Positions 1-8,044 of a stretch of DNA of 22,900 nucleotides are shown here, piece by piece. Position 1 is the first letter of the stretch. Each line of letters begins with the position of its first letter. The notes under the pieces are model-generated. The model saw nothing but the letters and a program-made list of their open reading frames with translations, did no database searches and was not told where the DNA came from. Made by a program: the position numbers and the translations under genes. This stretch comes from XBB1006 sp051877515 (GTDB taxonomy: Bacteria > Bacillota > Clostridia > Lachnospirales > Lachnospiraceae): contig JBJEIY010000051.1 in the NCBI GenBank assembly GCA_051877515.1, positions 1 to 22,900 of the forward strand, given 5' to 3'.

Positions 1-19
1 TACTGCTTTTTGCAGCAAC

Positions 20-56
20 TCGTATATCATACCATCCGTTGCCGCGTTTGTCAACA
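20..56 (-). promoter_or_regulatory. Strong promoter P2, leftward, probably for a stable-RNA operon
   Basis: On the minus strand a perfect -35 TTGACA (49-54) is followed by a 17-nt spacer and -10 TATGAT (26-31) preceded by a TG (extended -10). It reads out of the left window edge. Together with the second promoter about 95 bp upstream it forms a tandem array of the kind typically found before rRNA operons; the target lies outside the window, so the rRNA link is inference. Confidence 0.7.
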
Positions 57-117
57 GCTTTTTCTCTTTGTCGACAGTATCTTTCTGCCGTACTACCGCC
101 TAAATACTCGCGGTGAA

Positions 118-152
118 ATATATGTTATCATCTTTTTTATTTACTGTCAACG
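118..152 (-). promoter_or_regulatory. Strong promoter P1, leftward, upstream member of the tandem pair
   Basis: Minus strand TTGACA (145-150), 17-nt spacer, then TAACAT (122-127) with an extended TG. The same orientation and spacing as P2. No open reading frame of credible quality lies between the two promoters or between P1 and the cvpA-family stop codon at 256, so the 1-255 region appears to be purely regulatory. Confidence 0.65.
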
Positions 153-255
153 ATTATTTCCTACTTTTTTTATCTTGTGTTTAGCGCATAGTTAACCCAC
201 AAGATATCGTGTTTTGGGCATAAATCCATTAGAACTCATTTTTCGTGTGAGAGGA

Positions 256-945
256 TCAAATAAGAAAGTAAGAGATAAAATATAGAATACCATTATTTTC
301 ATATAGAAATGTAAGGTATTTATTGGCATAAATAGCTTCCATAACAGGCTGCACTGTTTTCGAAGTACAGAAAACTGTCAGGACCACTGCTGCAAGCCAG
401 AGTACCAGCAGTCCCTGTACCAATCCGGCCCCGAATCCCATGATCCGATTAAAGCCATGCAATACAGGCAGCTTTGTTACAATATTTAAGACGCCTCCTA
501 TCAGTTCCACTATGATTCCCACAAGAATCAATGTTAACACGAAGGAAATCGCGCATAGAATCCACATGGCTACCTGACGGCCTGCCATGCGATATAGATT
601 GGTAGATACTTCTTCATCCTGTAACATGCAATTCACTGTAGTAGTCAATGCTGCAGGAAGTTTTATACCGGCCTGCTCCAACAGGTTCTGTTGATTCTCC
701 GGTTCCTCAGAAGTATTGCTGTTATAGTTTTCTTCTATTCTTACTGTGCATTTATCGGTTAACTTTGTATACAACTGGGTTTTTTCCAGTAATGCATCTT
801 TCACATAGGGTGTAAGTATACTTACCAATACAATGCTCAGAATAATAGCAGCAAGACTGTATGCAATTTTTATGAATCCTTTTCTGTATCCATGTAATCC
901 AAAAAGAATAAACACAGCCAATACGGCCCAAATCAACCAATCCAA
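256..945 (-). CDS. CvpA-family integral membrane protein
   Basis: A 229-residue hydrophobic protein with an N-terminal segment (residues 1-25, beginning MDWLIWAVLAVFILFGLHGY) followed by a GFIKIAYSLAA-type second helix, the classic start of CvpA/colicin V production family proteins, and two more long membrane segments near residues 130-155 and 170-195. Residues 45-115 form a polar, probably extracytoplasmic loop, longer than in short CvpA proteins. The start codon is TTG at 945, supported by a GGGG-containing Shine-Dalgarno about 8 nt upstream. It lies 11 nt behind the DUF5711-like gene, so the two are almost certainly cotranscribed. CvpA proteins are poorly understood in Firmicutes (envelope or biofilm roles are reported in other bacteria), so the cellular role is unassigned. 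Confidence 0.8.
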   Translation of the reverse strand: MDWLIWAVLAVFILFGLHGYRKGFIKIAYSLAAIILSIVLVSILTPYVKDALLEKTQLYTKLTDKCTVRIEENYNSNTSEEPENQQNLLEQAGIKLPAALTTTVNCMLQDEEVSTNLYRMAGRQVAMWILCAISFVLTLILVGIIVELIGGVLNIVTKLPVLHGFNRIMGFGAGLVQGLLVLWLAAVVLTVFCTSKTVQPVMEAIYANKYLTFLYENNGILYFISYFLI

Positions 946-956
946 AGCTTTTCCCC

Positions 957-2195
957 TTACTTCAATCGAATTTTCTGTACCCTGTCTTTAAAGATGACAT
1001 AGTACTCATTGCCCACACCGGTCTGTTCTATCTTTAGTATTTCCTGTCCCAGCTGTCCTTCATACTTTACCACACCATCCAGACTGCAGATCATACACGT
1101 TTCTCCCAAAGTAAAAACCAGCTCACTGTTTCCCAGGATTTCCACTTTTCCGTAATCCTTTGTATATTGCTTTTTCATGACCTGCTTGCCCTTAAGATCA
1201 TATACCGCAACTTCGTGGATCAGGTCGCTGTCAGTCTTCTGCTCTTTGGAAGCATCTCCGGAAGAACTCTTGTCCGGTTTTACATTATATGTAATTCCCG
1301 CATATTTATCACTGTAAAACACTGACCGGATCTCTTCGGATATTGAAATCGCCGCGATCTCTTCGGGCTTTTGTGCTCCACCGAAAAAGAGAAGCTTTCC
1401 GTTGGAAAAAGCCACTGCCTTGTTTTCATTTAAATACTGGATCCTGGGGATGACCAATCCTTCATAAGTATAGCTGCTTACCAGATTATCGATTTCATTC
1501 TGTCCAACGGTACCGAAGTTGTAGAAATTTACTGTGGAATTGGCCTGTCCTTTACTGACATCCACCAGTGCTACTGCCAGCTTTATCGCATCATCTGACA
1601 AACTCATGGACAAAGGATAACCACTGTTTTCTATATGCATTTCTCCCTGTACCAGCTCTTCCCCGGCGGTATCATACAGATTTATGTAATAAGAATTGTT
1701 CTTTTCGGTCATTACAGCTACCGTACCCTGACTGGCTACTTCCACTGCCCGAATTTGACGGGTTGTTTCAATCTTGCCCTTTAGCCCCTGTTTGTTCAGA
1801 ATATAAATCTCTGTTCCCTTTTGTGCACCGATCACCACATAGTTCTGGCAAATATCAACAATCGGGGCATTCATTTCATAACTCTGGTTCCAGATCAGTT
1901 CTCCTTCTACCGTAGAATAGATGGCACCATTTTTACTGACCTTAAGCACCGCATCTGCATATTCATAAAAGTCTGCCTCGGAAAGTGTCTCCGTTTTGAT
2001 CTCCTCTTTTACCTCATAGGAGTCGTAAGTTCTATAGCGAAGCCACACCAGAATTGCCACCAGAAGGCAAACTGCAATAACAACCACAAGTACGATCCGC
2101 TTTAGGAGAGTCATTCTTCTGGCATGCCTTTTTTCCTCTAATTCTTCCTCACTGTTTTCCAGCACCTGAAAATTCCGCTTTTTCATCTCATTCAT
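957..2195 (-). CDS. DUF5711-like membrane-anchored, probably beta-propeller protein
   Basis: A 412-residue protein with a charged cytoplasmic N-terminus (1-32), one transmembrane helix (about 33-52, RIVLVVVIAVCLLVAILVWL) and a long extracytoplasmic domain. The domain is built of short repeated beta-strand blocks of the type 'AVLKVSKNGAIYSTVEGELIWNQ', 'NYVVIGAQKGTEIYILNKQG' and 'VAVMTEKNNSYYINLYDTAG', which read like blades of a quinoprotein/WD-type propeller. This matches what I know of the DUF5711 family in Lachnospiraceae. The start at 2195 has an AGAGG Shine-Dalgarno; a second in-frame ATG at 2186 is possible. It sits between the LysM protein and the CvpA-family gene, all on the minus strand, suggesting a small envelope operon. 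No enzymatic motif is visible and the function is unknown. Confidence 0.65.
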   Translation of the reverse strand: MNEMKKRNFQVLENSEEELEEKRHARRMTLLKRIVLVVVIAVCLLVAILVWLRYRTYDSYEVKEEIKTETLSEADFYEYADAVLKVSKNGAIYSTVEGELIWNQSYEMNAPIVDICQNYVVIGAQKGTEIYILNKQGLKGKIETTRQIRAVEVASQGTVAVMTEKNNSYYINLYDTAGEELVQGEMHIENSGYPLSMSLSDDAIKLAVALVDVSKGQANSTVNFYNFGTVGQNEIDNLVSSYTYEGLVIPRIQYLNENKAVAFSNGKLLFFGGAQKPEEIAAISISEEIRSVFYSDKYAGITYNVKPDKSSSGDASKEQKTDSDLIHEVAVYDLKGKQVMKKQYTKDYGKVEILGNSELVFTLGETCMICSLDGVVKYEGQLGQEILKIEQTGVGNEYYVIFKDRVQKIRLK

Positions 2196-2245
2196 AACAG
2201 AAAGCCTCTTTTCTCTTCATGCTCTTTAGTATAGCATATTTATAC

Positions 2246-3379
2246 TCATGGCAAAAGAAGTTTCTGTCCCGCGTAAATTTCGTTCGGATCATCAATCCCA
2301 TTTTTTTCACAGATTTCATCTACCTTGCTTTCCGTATCATACAGTTTACGACTGATACCGGCCAGATTATCTCCTTTTTCCACTATGTAATACTGCTCTT
2401 TTTTCTCCTGCTGTGCCTCTTCTGGATCCTCCTCCGTTACCTTCTCTTCCGGATCCTCCGGCTCGGATTCTTCTTCAGCCTCTTCCCCTTCACTCTCATC
2501 ATTCTCTGTCTCTTCCTTTTCCGGAAGTTCCTGTGCCAGAACGGCCCCCACATCCTGATACTCCGTTTTGGAATCCTCCAATTCTACTCCCAACGATTCC
2601 CCCAGAGACGTCATTTTCTCATCCATAACAGCTACCTGCTGATATCCGGCAGCAATTCCCAGCGAAAGCACCAGCATTCCCGCCAATGCCAGCACACACA
2701 CTCCGTACGCAAGACCGAGATTTACCTTGGAACGTGTCTCGTACTTTTTACGCTTATCCCGGGAGTTTTGGTTATTCATATACTCCCGGTAACGCATTGT
2801 CACCCGGTCCTGCTCATACTGCTCTTTGCGAAGATCCTCTTCCAGCTGTTTTTCTTCCCGCTTCATCATGATATACTCCCGCATTTGAGGGTTTTTTTCA
2901 TAAAAGATATAGAAGCCTGTAAGCCTGGTAAGTTTTCCTTCCCGACGCACATAGAAACGCTGCTCTGCTTCGCTTTTATTATGGAAAAAGAACACCATAT
3001 CCGCCCCGGAAAAATACTTTTCCTGCATTCGCCGGATCTTTTCCATTTCTTCCCGTCCATATCCTTCAGGAATCGGCATGTACCATCCTACGATTTCCTG
3101 TTTTGCAAAACTTACCCGTAGTTCCTGATAGATGCTGTTCCACATTCTGGTGGAAATTCCCAGTTCCTCCTGCTCCCAGGTTAGAGCTGGGCATTCGATC
3201 GCTCCCATTATGTAAACCACAAAGCCGCCATTTTCAAACTGGCTTCTTCCTGTTAAAATTGCGCCGCAGTTTCTGAACTCCCCACACAGATAGGTGTTGA
3301 CATAGTCTTCCAGGTAAACCCGCATATCCTGTGAGGGCTCATCAATGACTCTTTTATTCTTAGGCTCCTTTATCTCCAT
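2246..3379 (-). CDS. Membrane-anchored LysM protein with degenerate MPN/JAB-like N-domain
   Basis: I choose the ATG at 3379 (377 residues) because GAGGAGGGG lies just upstream; the frame stays open to ATGs at 3406 and 3427 without comparable ribosome sites. Residues 19-170 resemble an MPN/JAB fold: GAILTG near 39-44, then EIVGWYMPIPEGYG (95-108) and GADMVFFFHNK (125-135). In an active JAMM protease the VGWY is followed by H-S/T-H-P; here it is M-P-I-P, so the zinc ligands are missing and the domain should be non-catalytic. Then follow a charged, probably coiled segment (170-217), one transmembrane helix (about 219-246), an acidic Glu-rich linker (286-322) and a C-terminal LysM domain (329-376, YYIVEKGDNLAGISRKLY) for peptidoglycan binding. 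Topology would place LysM outside. It heads the three-gene envelope cluster. The MPN assignment rests on motif spacing only. Confidence 0.75.
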   Translation of the reverse strand: MEIKEPKNKRVIDEPSQDMRVYLEDYVNTYLCGEFRNCGAILTGRSQFENGGFVVYIMGAIECPALTWEQEELGISTRMWNSIYQELRVSFAKQEIVGWYMPIPEGYGREEMEKIRRMQEKYFSGADMVFFFHNKSEAEQRFYVRREGKLTRLTGFYIFYEKNPQMREYIMMKREEKQLEEDLRKEQYEQDRVTMRYREYMNNQNSRDKRKKYETRSKVNLGLAYGVCVLALAGMLVLSLGIAAGYQQVAVMDEKMTSLGESLGVELEDSKTEYQDVGAVLAQELPEKEETENDESEGEEAEEESEPEDPEEKVTEEDPEEAQQEKKEQYYIVEKGDNLAGISRKLYDTESKVDEICEKNGIDDPNEIYAGQKLLLP

Positions 3380-3413
3380 ATCAGTCCCCTCCTCATTTTC
3401 TTTCATTTTAAAG

Positions 3414-3440
3414 AAATCGCCCTGCAATTTTTGGCGATTT
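3414..3440. repeat. 8-bp perfect inverted repeat in the LysM-gene leader
   Basis: AAATCGCC (3414-3421) and GGCGATTT (3433-3440) flank an 11-nt spacer, about 35-60 nt upstream of the chosen start codon and just upstream of the alternative ATG at 3406. It may be an operator or an mRNA hairpin. I could not find a convincing promoter in 3440-3510. Confidence 0.4.
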
Positions 3441-3504
3441 AAGGTAGGAGAACAACTTTATTTTCCGACGGTTTTCGTCTTATATCTGCAGCTTATCCCG
3501 ATAT

Positions 3505-3545
3505 AACAAAAAATGGTGCAGCCCTTTTGCCGGACTGCACCATTT
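3505..3545 (-). terminator. Rho-independent terminator ending the dnaX-transketolase operon
   Basis: An 11-bp perfect stem (3511-3521 with 3535-3545; AAATGGTGCAG / CTGCACCATTT) with a 13-nt loop. Read on the minus strand it ends in a run of T after the stem, about 20 nt downstream of the transketolase C-subunit stop codon. Confidence 0.85.
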
Positions 3546-3562
3546 CTTTATTATTATATATA

Positions 3563-4504
3563 TTATTTTACAAATTCTGCTACTTGCTTCGCAATGCTGT
3601 CTGCATCTAAACCATATTTTTTCAACAGCGCTACTGCAGGACCGGATTCTCCGAAGGTATCCTGCACACCAATCTTCCGAACCTGTGTAGGTGCTTTTTC
3701 AGAAAGTACATCACATACCGCACTGCCCAAACCGCCGATGACCGAATGCTCTTCCACCGTTACTACCTTACCGGTCTTCTTTGCCGAAGCCACGATCAGG
3801 TCTTCATCCAATGGTTTGATGGTATGAATGTTGATGACTTCCGCATCTATACCATTTTCTTTCAACATCTTGGCTGCTTCCATACTCTCACCGACACAAA
3901 GTCCGGTAGCCACAATGGTCACATCTTTGCCTTCTTTTAAAACGATTCCTTTTCCTAATTCAAATCTATAGGTTGCCTCATCATTAAATACCGGAATTGC
4001 CAAACGGCCAAAACGCAGATAAACCGGACCATTATGTTCATATGCCGCTTTTACTGCTGCACGGGCCTCCACATCGTCTGCCGGGTTGATCACAACCATA
4101 CCCGGAATGGTTCTCATGAGAGCGATATCTTCATTACACTGATGGGTTGCTCCATCCTCACCTACAGAGATTCCTGCATGGGTTGCTCCGATCTTTACAT
4201 TCAGATGAGGATATCCGATGGAGTTACGCACCTGCTCGAAGGCACGTCCTGCGGCAAACATAGCAAAAGAGCTTGCAAAAGGCACTTTTCCGCATGTAGA
4301 AAGTCCTGCTGCGATTCCCATCATATTGCTTTCTGCAATTCCGCAGTCAATGTGACGCTCCGGAAATGCTTTCTGGAATGTGGATGTTTTGGTGGCTCCT
4401 GCCAGGTCAGCATCCAACACCACAAGATTATCGTGTTCTTTTCCCAGCTCGACTAAAGCGTTGCCATAGCTGTCTCTGGTTGCAATCTTTTTTACTTCTG
4501 ACAT
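3563..4504 (-). CDS. Transketolase, C-terminal subunit
   Basis: A 313-residue protein carrying the pyrimidine-binding (PP) and C-terminal domains of a split transketolase, which transfers two-carbon units between sugar phosphates in the non-oxidative pentose phosphate pathway. The central cofactor-domain sequence with the catalytic Glu is visible as 'IDCGIAESNMMGIAAGLSTCGKVPFASSFAMFAAGRAFEQVRNSIGY', followed by GATHQCNEDIALMRTIPGMVVINPADDVEA. The C-terminal domain carries 'VEEHSVIGGLGSAV'. Its ATG overlaps the stop codon of the N-terminal subunit by one base (TAATG), which implies translational coupling and a 1:1 subunit ratio. Splitting of transketolase into two adjacent genes is common in Clostridia and archaea. 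DXP synthase would be a single longer protein, so I reject that reading. Confidence 0.93.
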   Translation of the reverse strand: MSEVKKIATRDSYGNALVELGKEHDNLVVLDADLAGATKTSTFQKAFPERHIDCGIAESNMMGIAAGLSTCGKVPFASSFAMFAAGRAFEQVRNSIGYPHLNVKIGATHAGISVGEDGATHQCNEDIALMRTIPGMVVINPADDVEARAAVKAAYEHNGPVYLRFGRLAIPVFNDEATYRFELGKGIVLKEGKDVTIVATGLCVGESMEAAKMLKENGIDAEVINIHTIKPLDEDLIVASAKKTGKVVTVEEHSVIGGLGSAVCDVLSEKAPTQVRKIGVQDTFGESGPAVALLKKYGLDADSIAKQVAEFVK

Positions 4505-5328
4505 TACGCTTCACCTGCTTTCTCTAAATCTTTCATAGCGATTTCAAATTCTTCATCATTTGGTGCTTTTCCATGCCATCCGGCTTTGTCCTCCATGAAG
4601 GAAACTCCCTTACCCTTGATGGTTTTGGCAACAATGGCGGTTGGCTTTCCTTTGGTATTCTTTGCTTCCTCCAATGCGGAACGGATCTGATCAAAATCAT
4701 GTCCGTCAATATTAATAACATGGAAGTTGAATGCTTCTAATTTCTTGTCAATGGGATACGGAGAACATACATCTGCAATATTGCCATCGATCTGAAGTCC
4801 GTTGTTATCCACGATCAGTACCAGATTATCCAGATTTCTGGCTCCTGCAAACATGGCTGCTTCCCAGATCTGTCCTTCCTGGATCTCACCATCACCTGCC
4901 ATGGCATAAACACGGTAGTCTTTCTTGTCCATTTTTCCTGCCAGTGCCATTCCCACTGCTGTGGAAAAGCCTTGACCCAAAGATCCGCTGGACATATCTA
5001 CACCCGGGATATGTTTCATATCCGGATGTCCCTGCAAATAAGAACCTACATGTCGCAGGTTCATCAGTTCCTCTTTTGGGAAAAATCCTTTCTGTGCAAG
5101 TGTTGCATACAATGCCGGTGCACAATGTCCTTTGGACAGTACGAAACGGTCTCGATCTGCCTTCTTTGTATCGGCGGGATCAATATTCATTTCTTCAAAA
5201 TAAAGATATGTCATCATATCTGCTGCAGAAAGGGAACCACCCGGATGTCCGGATTTTGCGCTGTGCACTGCAGTTACAATCCCTTTTCGAATCTCGTTCG
5301 CTGTAGCTCTAAGCTCCTGATTCGTCAT
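4504..5328 (-). CDS. Transketolase, N-terminal (thiamine diphosphate-binding) subunit
   Basis: A 274-residue protein from the ATG at 5328, chosen because AAGGAGG lies a few bases upstream; the longer frame to 5394 would run into recR. It holds the thiamine-diphosphate motif GDG(E)...NN: GDGEIQEGQIWEA starting at residue 145 and the two Asn at 175-176. N-terminal motifs 'SGHPGGSLSAADMMTYLYF' and 'RDRFVLSKGHCAPALYATLA' contain the conserved histidines that contact substrate and cofactor. It is the partner of the downstream C-subunit (one-base overlap) and lies 37 nt after recR in what looks like one long operon driven from the dnaX promoter. The link between a pentose phosphate enzyme and recombination genes appears positional rather than functional. 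Confidence 0.93.
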   Translation of the reverse strand: MTNQELRATANEIRKGIVTAVHSAKSGHPGGSLSAADMMTYLYFEEMNIDPADTKKADRDRFVLSKGHCAPALYATLAQKGFFPKEELMNLRHVGSYLQGHPDMKHIPGVDMSSGSLGQGFSTAVGMALAGKMDKKDYRVYAMAGDGEIQEGQIWEAAMFAGARNLDNLVLIVDNNGLQIDGNIADVCSPYPIDKKLEAFNFHVINIDGHDFDQIRSALEEAKNTKGKPTAIVAKTIKGKGVSFMEDKAGWHGKAPNDEEFEIAMKDLEKAGEA

Positions 5329-5365
5329 GTTGTTTCCTCCTTCAATCGCTCTATCATGAATTTCC

Positions 5366-5965
5366 TTATAACTCTGTCCGTCCTTCCAAGGCACGTAGCA
5401 GAGTCACTTCATCAATATATTCCAAATCTCCTCCTACCGGAACTCCACTGGCAATACGACTTACTTTAATGCCGGTAGGTTTAATCAGCTTACTGATATA
5501 CATTGCCGTAGTCTCTCCCTCTAAACTGGAGTTGGTGGCAATGATCACTTCCTCCACATCCTCCTGGGAAAGCCGCTGCATCAGTTCTTTCAATTTAATA
5601 TCACCGGGACCGATCCCCAACATGGGAGAAATGGCTCCATGAAGCACATGATATACGCCTTCATATTTTCCGGTTTTTTCATAAGCGGCCAAGTCCCGGG
5701 GAGTCTCCACCACCATAATGGTCTGATGATCTCTGGCAGAATTCCTGCAAATGGGACACTCTTCCGTATCCGTAAGCGTAAAACAATGCTTGCAGTATTT
5801 CACATTATGCCGGGCACTACTGATAGCTTCTGCCAACATGTCCGCCTGCTCTTCCGGCATACTCAGGATATGAAATGCCAGACGCTGTGCCGATTTCGTG
5901 CCGATACCCGGCAGTCTTGACAACTCTTCAATCAGTTTACTGATCTGACTGCTATAATAATCCAT
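5366..5965 (-). CDS. recR: Recombination mediator protein RecR
   Basis: A 199-residue full-length RecR, which works with RecO (and RecF) to load RecA onto gapped DNA. Domain order is intact: helix-hairpin-helix at 10-30 (LIEELSRLPGIGTKSAQRLAFHIL), a four-cysteine zinc finger (C58, C61, C70, C73), a TOPRIM domain beginning near residue 81 (TIMVVETPRDLAAYEKTG) and the C-terminal stretch SRIASGVPVGGDLEYIDEVTLLRALEGR with its conserved Walker-B-like element. It follows ybaB by 12 nt in the order dnaX-ybaB-recR that is conserved across Firmicutes and Proteobacteria. Confidence 0.97.
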   Translation of the reverse strand: MDYYSSQISKLIEELSRLPGIGTKSAQRLAFHILSMPEEQADMLAEAISSARHNVKYCKHCFTLTDTEECPICRNSARDHQTIMVVETPRDLAAYEKTGKYEGVYHVLHGAISPMLGIGPGDIKLKELMQRLSQEDVEEVIIATNSSLEGETTAMYISKLIKPTGIKVSRIASGVPVGGDLEYIDEVTLLRALEGRTEL

Positions 5966-5977
5966 CGTATCCTCCGT

Positions 5978-6322
5978 TTAGAACGGGAATCCGCCCCCCA
6001 GTCCGCCGGTAATGGCTGACATGGACTGCTGGGAGAGTTCATCTACTTTGCGCAGTGCTTCATTGGTTGCTGCCACAATAAGGTCCTCTAACATTTCAAT
6101 ATCATCCGGATCCACCACTTCTTCGGAAAGCTTCACCTTGGTCACTTCTTTTTTACCGGACATGGTGATCTCTACTGCTCCGCCTCCTGCGGTAGCTGTC
6201 ACTTCCTGCTCTTCCAGCTGTTTGCTGGCTTCCTCCATCTGACGTTGCATCCTTTGTGCCTGCTTCATCAGGTTGTTCATATTTCCCGGCATACCACCCG
6301 GGAATCCGCCTCTTTTTGCCAT
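5978..6322 (-). CDS. YbaB/EbfC family nucleoid-associated protein
   Basis: A 114-residue protein. The N-terminus GGFPGGMPGNMNNLMKQAQRMQRQMEEASKQLEEQEV is Gly/Met-rich followed by an amphipathic helix, then the beta-sheet core 'TATAGGGAVEITMSGKKEVTKVKLSEEVVDPDDIEMLEDLIVAATNEALRKV', diagnostic of YbaB/EbfC. Members form tweezer-like dimers that bind DNA and contribute to nucleoid structure. It lies between dnaX (9 nt upstream) and recR, the standard position. Start ATG at 6322. The C-terminus ends in a Gly-rich GGLGGGFPF tail, also typical. Confidence 0.95.
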   Translation of the reverse strand: MAKRGGFPGGMPGNMNNLMKQAQRMQRQMEEASKQLEEQEVTATAGGGAVEITMSGKKEVTKVKLSEEVVDPDDIEMLEDLIVAATNEALRKVDELSQQSMSAITGGLGGGFPF

Positions 6323-6331
6323 AATAGCCTC

Positions 6332-7909
6332 CTATTCTTCTATGGTCACTTCCATGTGAATGAGTTTTTCAAGATCCACAAAGGATTCTTCATAAGGTCT
6401 GTTAGTGTCATTATATGCAATCTCCACATCCACCTGCTTTCCAATGCGTTGGGAGATTAACTCTGTCAATTCTTCCGCTTCACCGTCTTCCTGGAAATAT
6501 AAATAACCCAATTCATCCGAAAAAACGATCTGCAATTTCTCTCCGGACAGGTTTAACCTGGCCTGATTCAAGTATTCTCTGGCCAGTCCGCTGTTTACTT
6601 CCGATACTATTGAACGGAAATTGGAAACCACGGCTTTCACATCTTCCGGCACGGCTTTGGGAAGCTCTGCCCGTTTTAGCTTAGGACGGGGTGCCTGCTC
6701 CATAGCCTGCTGCACCGCCTCCTGTCCTGCTGCCTCAATATTTCCTACAGGATGGCCATGTACCAAAGTATCTTCAATCTGATTTAACCGGTCAATAATG
6801 GCATCCATGTTTTGCTCCATCTGGGGCTTGCACAGTTTGATCATTGCTACCTCGATGAGGATCCGCTTCTGATTAGAATAGCGGATACTTCCGGACAGCT
6901 CAGAAAGAATTCGGATATACCGGATGATCTTTGCGGAGCTGATGGGCTCCGCCACATCTTTCAACGTCTTAATGGTATCCGGTGACATGTCTAACACGTC
7001 TTCCATATGATCTGCATTTTTCACCAAAAGAAGATTTCGCATATACCAGGTATAATCCAGTACAAACTGTCCCAGATCCCGGCCTTGCATCACAATCTCA
7101 TCAATAATACGTAAGACCTCATTCACGTCCCGCTTCTCGGTACCCGCAAGTAATCTGGTAAAGACATCGTTGTCCACTGCTCCCAGCACATCCAGGACAT
7201 TTTCCAACGTCACTTCCTGATTCATGTAAAAAGCCATGCACTGATCCAGCAAACTTAGTGCATCTCGCATGGAGCCATCCGCCGCCTTGGCAATATAAGA
7301 CAGGGCACTGTCAGTGACATCCGCTTTCTCTATTTCTAACAATTCTTTCATCCTGTCTTTAATGACATCAATTCCGATTCTGTGAAAATCGTACTGCTGA
7401 CACCGGGACAGAACGGTAATGGGTATTTTATTTGCTTCCGTGGTAGCAAGGATGAAGATCACATAGGAAGGGGGTTCTTCCAAAGTCTTTAGCAAAGCAT
7501 TAAACGCAGCTGTTGACAGCATATGGACCTCATCGATGATGAAAACCTTGTAGCGTCCTTCTGTGGGAGAATAAGAAACCTGTTCAATAATATCTCTTAC
7601 ATTATCCACACCATTATTGCTTGCTGCGTCAATCTCTATTACATTCATGGATGTATCCTGAGCGATAGCCTGACAGGAAGGACACTCACCACAGGGACTT
7701 CCATCCACCGGATGCTCACAGTTTACTGCCTTGGCAAAAATCTTCGCCACCGTGGTTTTTCCGGTTCCTCTGGTACCGCAGAAAAGATAAGCATGTCCGA
7801 TACGGTCCGCTTTTATTTGGTTTTTCAGCGTCTGAACAATATGGTCCTGACCTTTCACATCCTCAAATTTCGTTGGACGAAACTTGCGGTAAAGGGCTGT
7901 ATATGACAT
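6332..7909 (-). CDS. dnaX: DNA polymerase III subunits gamma/tau
   Basis: A 525-residue clamp-loader ATPase. Walker A is GTRGTGKT (45-52), the zinc module is C64, C73, C76, C79, Walker B is FIIDEVHML (about 121-129) and the sensor-1/arginine-finger region contains LATTEANKIPITVLSRCQQYDFHRI. The AAA+ lid and oligomerisation domain III extend to about residue 360, followed by a shortened C-terminal domain typical of Clostridial tau. I see no slippery run that would clearly give a frameshifted gamma form. Start ATG at 7909 has an AAAGGAG ribosome site. It is the first gene of the dnaX-ybaB-recR-transketolase run and has its own promoter. In B. subtilis the SRP RNA gene lies directly upstream; here that gene is 12 kb away. 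Confidence 0.97.
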   Translation of the reverse strand: MSYTALYRKFRPTKFEDVKGQDHIVQTLKNQIKADRIGHAYLFCGTRGTGKTTVAKIFAKAVNCEHPVDGSPCGECPSCQAIAQDTSMNVIEIDAASNNGVDNVRDIIEQVSYSPTEGRYKVFIIDEVHMLSTAAFNALLKTLEEPPSYVIFILATTEANKIPITVLSRCQQYDFHRIGIDVIKDRMKELLEIEKADVTDSALSYIAKAADGSMRDALSLLDQCMAFYMNQEVTLENVLDVLGAVDNDVFTRLLAGTEKRDVNEVLRIIDEIVMQGRDLGQFVLDYTWYMRNLLLVKNADHMEDVLDMSPDTIKTLKDVAEPISSAKIIRYIRILSELSGSIRYSNQKRILIEVAMIKLCKPQMEQNMDAIIDRLNQIEDTLVHGHPVGNIEAAGQEAVQQAMEQAPRPKLKRAELPKAVPEDVKAVVSNFRSIVSEVNSGLAREYLNQARLNLSGEKLQIVFSDELGYLYFQEDGEAEELTELISQRIGKQVDVEIAYNDTNRPYEESFVDLEKLIHMEVTIEE

Positions 7910-7950
7910 AGCTTCTCCTTTTACATCCGAATTACTACATACTCCATTAC

Positions 7951-7979
7951 ATTATAAAGCATTTGGTCATAGGGCGCAA
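7951..7979 (-). promoter_or_regulatory. dnaX operon promoter
   Basis: Minus strand -35 TTGCGC (7974-7979), 17-nt spacer, consensus -10 TATAAT (7951-7956), about 40 nt upstream of the dnaX start codon. Confidence 0.7.
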
Positions 7980-8044
7980 GTAGTTGCCTGGTGTGGTGGT
8001 ATGAAAAGGGCAGGGGAACCGTTGCGGATACTTCGCCTGACAAA

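Noticed and set aside
10..195. 61-codon plus-strand frame at the left edge
   Set aside because: Covers two strong opposite-strand promoters, no ribosome site, composition not protein-like.
2219..3121. 300-codon open frame on the plus strand
   Set aside because: Antisense to the LysM gene, rich in Phe/Leu/His/Ser low-complexity sequence, no ribosome site; a shadow of the Glu-rich minus-strand frame.
4731..5469. Long plus-strand open frames opposite the transketolase N subunit
   Set aside because: No recognisable domain; complementary to a highly conserved enzyme on the minus strand.
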